Source of the DNA: JAVKLU01 sp031538895
Lineage (GTDB): Bacteria; Pseudomonadota; Gammaproteobacteria; Burkholderiales; Burkholderiaceae
DNA length: 10,353 nucleotides
Reading direction: 5' to 3'
Assembly: GCA_031538895.1 (NCBI GenBank)
Contig: JAVKLU010000072.1
Location: forward strand, 1 to 10,353
Shown: in pieces, positions 5,642 to 10,353 of the stretch
Numbering within the stretch: position 1 is the first letter of the stretch
Layout of the letters: each line of letters begins with the position of its first letter
Notes under the pieces: model-generated
Databases searched by the model: none
What the model was told of the DNA's origin: nothing
What the model saw: the letters and a program-made list of their open reading frames with translations, nothing else
Translations under genes and position numbers: made by a program

Positions 5642-7911
5642 TGTCGGTGATCGAAAGATTTGTGGCGGAAAGCCCTTTTGACGACCCAAGCCGAATGGGC
5701 GGAGTATGGGATGAAGATGTAGGGCTTGATGACGATAATGCCGCTAAAAGTGACGAGGCGAAAGAAAAACATAAACGGCTAATGTCGTGGTTTGAATTCG
5801 AGCGCGATGCGCAGTCTACAAATCGTCAGCAAATGGCGATTGATGAGGATTTTTACGATGGAATCCAGTGGTCGGAGGGGGATAAACAAGAGCTTATTCG
5901 GCGCGGTCAAGCGCCCCTTGTTTACAATAAAATTAAACCCGCTATAAATTGGCTAATAGGGACTGAAAAGCGTACACGCGTAGATTATAAGGTTTTGCCG
6001 CGCGAAAGTGACGATGAGGATTTGGCGCAGATTAAAACCAAGCTACTCAAATACCTATCGGATGTTAATCGTACACCGTTTGCCCGCTCAAAAGCATGGG
6101 AGAGCGCTTGCAAGGTTGGTATTGGCTGGTTGGAGGATGGCATCAATCTGGAGCCTGGCGCCGAACTGATTTACTCGCGCACTGAAAGCTGGCGAAACAT
6201 CTACTGCGATAGTCACAGTATCGACGACGATTTGGGCGATGCGCGTTACATTTTTAGAGTAAAGTGGGTGGATTTGGACGTTGCTCTCATGATGTTTCCG
6301 AAAAAAAAAGTTGAAATTCGCGCCGCGCAGAGCAATGTAGACCAATTGTTAGATGATTGGTATCTTGGTGCGCGCGCTAATAGTCAAACCATTAGCGATC
6401 GAGACGACTACGCTGTACGGCATCAATCAAGCGCAAGCGGAGGTCAAGATCGTCGTCGTGTTAGGCTGATTGAGTGTTGGTATCGAGTCCCCGAATCTTG
6501 TGAAGTTTGCCGTGGCCAGTTATTTAATGGACAGGATTTTGACGAGAAAAACGAGGATATGGTTTCCGCCAAAGAAAGCGGGATCCTAGATGTATACGAG
6601 CATATGCGGATGCAGGTCAGAGTTGCTTTCATGACCGAAAATGACTTGTTGGTTGATTTAAGTTCGCCATTTAAGCATAATCGATTCCCATTTACTCCTG
6701 TGTGGGCTTATCGGCGCGCCAAAGACAATGCCCCTTATGGCGTAATACGCGACGTGCGCGATGCGCAAGAAGATTACAACAAACGGGCCTCTAAGGCTTT
6801 GCACATACTTAGCACAAAAACAGTTATTACTGAATCTGGCGCTGTATACGATCATGAGACTGCGCGTGATGAAGTCGCGCGGCCTGATCCCTATATTATC
6901 CTTAAAGACGGCTCTAAAAAGTTTGAAATAAACCAGGACAAACAACTGGCGCAAGAGCACTTGATGTTGATGGATCGAGGTGCGCGTATGATCCAAGATA
7001 TTTCTGGGATCACAGATGAAAATATGGGTAGGCAAAGCAACGCCACCAGCGGCAGAGCTATTTTATCGCGGCAAGAGCAGGGTGCAGTAGTCACCGCTGG
7101 GCTATTTGATAATTACCGACTTGCTGTGCAGATGCAAGGAGAAATACAATTGTCCCTTATGGAACAATTTTATACAGAGCCTAAAGTAATCCGCATTATA
7201 GGGGATAAAAAACCGATTGAGTGGGTAAAAATTAACCAGCTAGACCCGCAAACTGGTGAGTATCTGAACGACATTACCGCGCGGCAAGCAGATTTTGTGG
7301 TAGCTGAGCAAGACTTTAGGGACAGTATAAGGCAATCTGCAAGTGAGCAGCTGATGCAAATGCTGTCTCAAGTTGCCAGTGTGCAGCCGCAGGCCGCCAT
7401 AAGCCTATTGGATATGGTAGTCGACTTATGGGACATCCCAAACAAAGACGAATGGCTGTCACGTATCCGACAAATAAACGGGCAGCAAGACCCTATACGC
7501 AAGCCTACGCCAGAGGAGCAGGCGCAGCAACAGCAAGCACAACAAATTCAGCAGATGCAACAGCAGGCCGCAATGAAAAAAGAAGAGCTGGCAATGGCAG
7601 AGCTGCAAGCTAAGATTGACAAATTGACTAAGGACGGCGTGAAACTTGATGCCGATGCAGTCAAGAGCATGGTTGAATCAATGTATATTGCAATGCAAGC
7701 CGCACAAGTTGTAGCAACCGTTCCTGGTATTACGCCAGTAGCTGATGCAATACTGGCAGGGTCTGGTTATAAGGATAGGCACGGACAAAATCCAAATATC
7801 CCAGCGCCTCAAGTAGAACCTCAAGTAGAACCTATCCAAGAACTTATACGGGGTGATGGTGCTATGCGAGGTATTCAAACCGTAGTTAATGATGGAGTTA
7901 AAAATGGCTAA
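5641..7911 (+). CDS. Portal protein, P22-type
   Basis: This encodes 756 residues, near the length of P22 gp1 (725). Features include Y-D-G-I-Q-W (about 73-78), A-P-L-V-Y-N-K-I-K-P followed by I-G-T-E-K-R-T-R-V-D-Y, A-P-Y-G-V-I-R-D-V-R-D-A-Q (about 363-375) and N-A-T-S-G-R-A-I-L-S-R-Q-E-Q-G (about 466-480), which mark P22-like portals. A glutamine-rich helix (about 623-647) and an alanine-rich C-terminal helix follow, matching the region that forms the barrel in P22. The dodecameric ring is the DNA entry gate, the terminase docking site and the assembly nucleus. A run of nine A bases (6301-6309) encodes three lysines and could slip. A 12-base unit is repeated in tandem at 7807-7830 and gives a duplicated P-Q-V-E. 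The start is at the TAATG junction with the upstream gene. Confidence 0.9.
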   Translation: MSVIERFVAESPFDDPSRMGGVWDEDVGLDDDNAAKSDEAKEKHKRLMSWFEFERDAQSTNRQQMAIDEDFYDGIQWSEGDKQELIRRGQAPLVYNKIKPAINWLIGTEKRTRVDYKVLPRESDDEDLAQIKTKLLKYLSDVNRTPFARSKAWESACKVGIGWLEDGINLEPGAELIYSRTESWRNIYCDSHSIDDDLGDARYIFRVKWVDLDVALMMFPKKKVEIRAAQSNVDQLLDDWYLGARANSQTISDRDDYAVRHQSSASGGQDRRRVRLIECWYRVPESCEVCRGQLFNGQDFDEKNEDMVSAKESGILDVYEHMRMQVRVAFMTENDLLVDLSSPFKHNRFPFTPVWAYRRAKDNAPYGVIRDVRDAQEDYNKRASKALHILSTKTVITESGAVYDHETARDEVARPDPYIILKDGSKKFEINQDKQLAQEHLMLMDRGARMIQDISGITDENMGRQSNATSGRAILSRQEQGAVVTAGLFDNYRLAVQMQGEIQLSLMEQFYTEPKVIRIIGDKKPIEWVKINQLDPQTGEYLNDITARQADFVVAEQDFRDSIRQSASEQLMQMLSQVASVQPQAAISLLDMVVDLWDIPNKDEWLSRIRQINGQQDPIRKPTPEEQAQQQQAQQIQQMQQQAAMKKEELAMAELQAKIDKLTKDGVKLDADAVKSMVESMYIAMQAAQVVATVPGITPVADAILAGSGYKDRHGQNPNIPAPQVEPQVEPIQELIRGDGAMRGIQTVVNDGVKNG

Positions 7912-8086
7912 AAATGTATCAGATAATGAGTGGCAAGTAGACAGCGACCTTAGGACGCTTATGGAAGCAAGCAAAATCCGCAGTGATCCTAAACGCCTGA
8001 AGGCTGCGCAGGATTTGGCTAGGGAGAGGTGCGACACTATGACAAAAATTCGACTAGGCGCTAGTGATGCCGATGGCGATGAATAA
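7904..8086 (+). CDS. Small conserved-looking hypothetical protein, 60 residues
   Basis: The ATG at 7904 is preferred over the in-frame ATG at 7889 because GGAG (7894-7897) lies 6 bases upstream. The gene overlaps the portal end by 8 bases. The protein is highly charged and helical: S-D-L-R-T-L-M-E-A-S-K-I-R-S-D-P-K-R-L-K-A-A-Q-D-L-A-R-E-R (about 14-42), with an acidic D-A-D-G-D-E tail. It has no membrane helix or signal peptide. I recall similar small genes next to P22-like portals but know no function. The good ribosome binding site and the position at the end of a transcription block, just before a terminator, support a real gene. Confidence 0.65.
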   Translation: MAKNVSDNEWQVDSDLRTLMEASKIRSDPKRLKAAQDLARERCDTMTKIRLGASDADGDE

Positions 8087-8107
8087 CCATCCAACTATTT
8101 ATTAACC

Positions 8108-8133
8108 AACCCCGCTAATCTGCGGGGTTTTTT
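8108..8133 (+). terminator. Intrinsic terminator inside the late operon
   Basis: An 8-base perfect stem, AACCCCGC (8108-8115) and GCGGGGTT (8122-8129), around a 6-base loop is followed by a T run ending at 8133. It separates the packaging block (terminase to the 60-residue gene) from scaffold and capsid. I find no convincing promoter between it and the next gene, so downstream expression probably relies on read-through by antiterminated polymerase. Confidence 0.85.
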
Positions 8134-8144
8134 ATTTGGAAAAT

Positions 8145-9038
8145 ATGAGCACAGATCAAGACTACAGCTTAGAAAATAAAGACGATTTAATCGGGCTGTC
8201 AGAGGAAGAGCGTAAAGCACTTCAGGGCAGTGAAGAGGATGAAAAATTGCTGGCAAGAATTGCGGGCGATAATGATGATGGCGACGGCGATAATGATGAA
8301 CAGCAAGTCAACGATAAAGGCGTTGAAAAAGTTGATAGCGCCGTAGGCGAAGAAGCTGAAAGCAAATTTATACCGCAGTATGTTGCGCCTCCAGTGCATG
8401 ATTATGTTGAAAATATTAAGGTGCTCAATCAGCAGAAATCAGCGGCGTGGAAAAAAGTCCTAGACGGAGAGCTTACACCTGATGAATATGCTGTGATTGA
8501 AGACGACGTGCTGGCAAAGCGCGATGCGCTACGAGACCAGAACCTAAAGGCGCAAATTTCGCAAGAACAGGCGAGGCAGTCTGGTGAGCAACAGTGGGCA
8601 TGGGAGGTTAATCGATTCTTGCGGGACACTTTGCAAAAGGAGGGCATAGATTACGCGGACTCAAACAGACTGAACTCAGCATTTGACGAGATCCTTAAAA
8701 CCCTTGCCACAAATCCTGAAAATACAAATAAATCTGCCGAGTGGTTCTTAGAGCGCGCACATGCGCAGGTTAAGGCAAGCACGGATCAGTCTATCCAGCG
8801 AATCATAGCTGCACAAGCAGGGCCAGTTACCGCTAAAAATACAACTACTGCTAAGGCAGCACGTAAACCAGACCTTAGTCAAGTTCCAGCAACACTTGCT
8901 GGCGTACCAGTTGCTAGCAATGTAGACATTGGGCAAGACGAGTTTGCGCATTTGGACAAGTTAAGTGGCTTGGAGATCGAGCGGGCTTTAGCCAAGATGT
9001 CGCCAGAGCAACAACAGCGATATCTGGAGACGAGTTAA
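8145..9038 (+). CDS. Putative scaffolding protein, acidic
   Basis: This encodes 297 residues from the ATG at 8145; an in-frame TTG at 8136 is an unlikely alternative. The first 75 residues are strongly acidic, with D-N-D-D-G-D-G-D-N-D-E at 42-52. A mostly helical, charged middle follows (about 85-225), then a flexible T/A/K-rich linker (about 227-242) and a C-terminal block D-E-F-A-H-L-D-K-L-S-G-L-E-I-E-R-A-L-A-K-M (about 265-285). Location between portal and capsid, acidic helical composition and a short distinct C-terminus fit a scaffold that directs prohead assembly and leaves before maturation. The C-terminal block resembles, by recall, proteins next to N4-gp56-type capsid genes. The ribosome binding site is weak (GGA, 4 bases before the ATG). 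Function is inferred mainly from position. Confidence 0.65.
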   Translation: MSTDQDYSLENKDDLIGLSEEERKALQGSEEDEKLLARIAGDNDDGDGDNDEQQVNDKGVEKVDSAVGEEAESKFIPQYVAPPVHDYVENIKVLNQQKSAAWKKVLDGELTPDEYAVIEDDVLAKRDALRDQNLKAQISQEQARQSGEQQWAWEVNRFLRDTLQKEGIDYADSNRLNSAFDEILKTLATNPENTNKSAEWFLERAHAQVKASTDQSIQRIIAAQAGPVTAKNTTTAKAARKPDLSQVPATLAGVPVASNVDIGQDEFAHLDKLSGLEIERALAKMSPEQQQRYLETS

Positions 9039-9044
9039 ACACAT

Positions 9045-9257
9045 ATGAGTCGGTCATTAAGCTTGGATGTCAAGGTGGGGGATAGCATTGACATAGATGG
9101 CGGCCGCATAGTAGTTTGCCTTAAAGAAAAATCGGGACAACTTGCCCGTTTACACTTTAAGGCTGGCGCTGATATCTCAATCGTACGTAGTAAAGCGCCC
9201 GTGAAAACGGCCGCAGAAATGGCGATGCGAGGCATTCGTTTTAGCACCGCGTCCTAA
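9045..9257 (+). CDS. CsrA-like RNA-binding translational regulator (phage-encoded)
   Basis: This encodes 70 residues. Residues 5-51 align without large gaps with the CsrA/RsmA fold: V-G-D-S-I-D-I-D-G-G-R-I-V-V (11-24) corresponds to V-G-E-T-L-M-I-G-D-E-V-T-V-T of E. coli CsrA. S-G-Q-L-A-R-L-H-F (30-38) corresponds to K-G-N-Q-V-R-I-G-V, and I-S-I-V-R-S-K (44-50) to V-S-V-H-R-E-E. Arg48 therefore sits where CsrA has Arg44, its main RNA-binding residue. The usual C-terminal helix is replaced by a different tail (51-70). CsrA dimers bind GGA in RNA loops and usually block ribosome access. The gene lies directly before the capsid gene, whose leader contains two GGA sites. The alignment was made by eye. 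The protein may instead be a structural head protein with a similar small beta fold. Confidence 0.5.
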   Translation: MSRSLSLDVKVGDSIDIDGGRIVVCLKEKSGQLARLHFKAGADISIVRSKAPVKTAAEMAMRGIRFSTAS

Positions 9258-9322
9258 TGGGCGCTTATTTATACCGTAAGCGCAGGAGTGCTTTGGTGTT
9301 CCTTTTCTTTTTTTGGAGGTAA
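9257..9322 (+). CDS. Possible 21-codon leader ORF coupling the CsrA-like gene to capsid
   Basis: The ATG overlaps the upstream stop (TAATG at 9255-9259), and the frame stays open across the whole leader to a TAA at 9320-9322. That stop touches the capsid ribosome binding site and lies 3 bases before the capsid ATG. The predicted peptide has a basic part (R-K-R-R) followed by a hydrophobic one (L-V-F-L-F-F-F-W-R). Ribosomes translating it would melt both leader hairpins and end next to the capsid start. The peptide itself may be irrelevant. It could be a chance frame in a 66-base gap. Confidence 0.3.
   Translation: MGAYLYRKRRSALVFLFFFWR
9261..9293 (+). promoter_or_regulatory. Capsid leader with two mutually exclusive hairpins, one exposing an AGGA loop
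   Basis: Hairpin 1 pairs GCGCTTA (9261-9267) with TAAGCGC (9277-9283). Hairpin 2 pairs AAGCGC (9278-9283) with GTGCTT (9288-9293), with one G-U pair, and leaves AGGA (9284-9287) as the loop. Both use 9278-9283, so only one can form at a time. A GGA in a hairpin loop is the known target of CsrA-type proteins, and a second GGA is in the capsid ribosome binding site at 9315-9320. The pairing is seen directly; the regulatory role is inferred. Confidence 0.4.
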
Positions 9323-9325
9323 ATC
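9300..9325 (+). promoter_or_regulatory. Strong ribosome binding site of the capsid gene with pyrimidine-rich enhancer
   Basis: GGAGGT (9315-9320) lies 5 bases before the ATG at 9326 and is preceded by a nearly pure T/C tract (9299-9314), a common binding site for ribosomal protein S1. It is the only full consensus site in the window, which fits the need for hundreds of capsid subunits. It also contains a GGA that a CsrA-like protein could cover. Confidence 0.85.
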
Positions 9326-10353
9326 ATGGCTCAAACTGTAATCGGGGTAAATGACCCAAAAGCTGTACAGCGCTACTCGGCTTTTTTAGCGGTAGATGTT
9401 GGACGTCAATCGTACTTTAATAAAAAATTTATGGGTGTTGGAGTCGATTCTGAGACTCCAATTCAAACCATTGCATCTCTCGAAAATGATGCGGGAGATA
9501 CCATTACTTACGATTTAGTAATGCAGCTCAAAATGCAGCCAGTCGAAGGTGATCGTGTTTTGCGTGGCAAAGAAGAGGATTTGAAGTTCTATACCGACTC
9601 GGTGAAAATCAATCAAATGCGCGGAGGCGTGAATACTGGCGGGAAAATGACGCGTAAGCGCACCATTCACAATTTACGCGCAATCTCACGAAAACGTCAG
9701 TCCGAATGGTGGGCGCGCATTTTTGATGAGCTGTTTTTCATGTATCTTTCAGGATCTCGCGGTGTGAATGCTGATTACACATTTTCGCCAAGTTACATTG
9801 GTCAGCAAAATGATGATGGGTCAGTGATGAATCCGCTAGTCGCCCCAGATAGTATGCACTTAATGTACGGAGGATCGGCTACCAGTAAGGCATCCCTAAC
9901 GGCTACAGATAAGTTCAGCCTGGCGCTTATTGATCGTTCCGTAGCTCGAGCATCTACTATGGGCGGCGGAGCATCAGGCGTCCCCGCGTTGCAGCCCTGC
10001 ATGATTGAAGGTGAAGATACCTATGTAACTGTAATGCATCCATGGCAGGAGTATGACTTACGCACAAATACTGGCGCTGGTCAATGGTTGGACATTCAAA
10101 AGGCTGCCGCCACATCTGATGGTAAAAATAGTCCTATATTTAAGGGATCATTGGGGATGTACAACGGCGTAGTGTTGCATAAGCATCGCGGCGTAATTAA
10201 CTTTGCCGACTACGGCGCTGGTGGAAACGTCAAAGCTTCACGAGCCTTGTTTATGGGACGGCAGGCGGCTGTTTGCGCCTTTGGTTCTCCAGGGACTGGA
10301 CTGCGTTTTGACTGGACAGAGGAAACAGAAGACCGTGGAAACCAATTGGTTAT
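9326..10353 (+). CDS. Major capsid protein, N4-gp56 family, 3'-truncated by the window edge
   Basis: The frame is open from the ATG at 9326 to the last base, giving 342 residues without a stop. The N-terminus runs through A-V-Q-R-Y-S-A-F-L-A-V-D and the G-D-T-I-T-Y-D-L segment. The later block M-H-P-W-Q-E-Y-D-L-R-T-N-T-G-A-G-Q-W-L-D-I-Q-K-A-A-A (about 237-261) is followed by P-I-F-K-G-S-L-G-M-Y-N-G-V-V-L-H (about 269-284); both are characteristic, by recall, of the N4-gp56 (Phage_capsid_3/DUF4043) family. The protein forms the HK97-fold icosahedral shell. Its place after portal and scaffold matches P22-like gene order. The family is usually about 350-420 residues, so only the C-terminus should be missing. 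Confidence 0.9.
   Translation, partial: MAQTVIGVNDPKAVQRYSAFLAVDVGRQSYFNKKFMGVGVDSETPIQTIASLENDAGDTITYDLVMQLKMQPVEGDRVLRGKEEDLKFYTDSVKINQMRGGVNTGGKMTRKRTIHNLRAISRKRQSEWWARIFDELFFMYLSGSRGVNADYTFSPSYIGQQNDDGSVMNPLVAPDSMHLMYGGSATSKASLTATDKFSLALIDRSVARASTMGGGASGVPALQPCMIEGEDTYVTVMHPWQEYDLRTNTGAGQWLDIQKAAATSDGKNSPIFKGSLGMYNGVVLHKHRGVINFADYGAGGNVKASRALFMGRQAAVCAFGSPGTGLRFDWTEETEDRGNQLV

Noticed and set aside
6475..6510. Cysteines C-x7-C-x2-C in the portal protein, resembling part of a zinc site
   Set aside because: Only three cysteines, no fourth ligand with suitable spacing, and P22-type portals are not known to bind zinc there.
7616..7644. Consensus -35 TTGACA in the 3' part of the portal gene
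   Set aside because: No -10-like hexamer occurs at the correct distance, so it is coding sequence (I-D-K).
7807..7830. Tandem 12-base repeat in the portal gene
   Set aside because: Two in-frame copies giving P-Q-V-E twice in a flexible tail. This is a simple local duplication with no further structure.
9241..9300. Possible separate promoter for the capsid gene around TTATTTATACC
   Set aside because: No acceptable -35 at 16-18 bases and only a poor -10. The strong feature here is the RNA leader and ribosome binding site.
1..10353. CRISPR arrays, tRNA genes, insertion sequences, attachment sites or anti-defence genes
   Set aside because: No spaced repeats, cloverleaf-like sequences, transposase frames or integrase-linked repeats were seen. 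All gene-sized stretches are explained by phage modules.

Overview
The window is a stretch of a tailed, apparently temperate double-stranded DNA bacteriophage or prophage of a Gram-negative, probably proteobacterial, host. Every supported gene is on the + strand and the genes are tightly packed, often overlapping. The module set is P22/lambda-like in order: replication, a recombination (ninB) gene, a putative late regulator, a strong promoter with terminator, lysis, terminase, portal, scaffold and capsid. The P22-type portal together with an N4-gp56-type capsid protein points to a short-tailed (podovirus-like) virion. No integrase, repressor or tail gene lies inside the window, so lifestyle and host are inferred.

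Layout. Positions 2-860 hold the tail of a replication protein and a lambda P-like gene, followed by ninB (835-1275) and a helix-turn-helix protein in the position of an antiterminator Q (1308-1862). The 199-base gap 1863-2061 contains a near-consensus extended -10 promoter, a second copy of its -10 at about +1, a perfect short palindrome and a strong intrinsic terminator. This is the architecture of lambda pR'-tR', where Q acts. Late genes follow: a one-TM protein, a 3-TM holin and a lysozyme (2062-3410), terminase small and large subunits (3397-5152), a protein of unknown function (5192-5641), the portal (5641-7911), a 60-residue protein (7904-8086), an internal terminator (8108-8133), an acidic scaffold-like protein (8145-9038), a small CsrA-like protein (9045-9257) and the major capsid protein (9326 to beyond the window end).

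How it works together. The early genes would replicate phage DNA. The Q-like protein would then let RNA polymerase started at the promoter near 1961 pass the terminators at 1999-2037 and 8108-8133 to express lysis and morphogenesis genes. The most unusual part is the capsid leader (9257-9325). It lies directly behind the CsrA-like gene and contains an AGGA tetraloop hairpin, a second GGA in the capsid ribosome binding site, a competing hairpin, and a 21-codon ORF that joins the stop of the CsrA-like gene to the capsid ribosome binding site. Together these suggest a local translational control circuit for the most abundant virion protein. That circuit is an inference and is untested.
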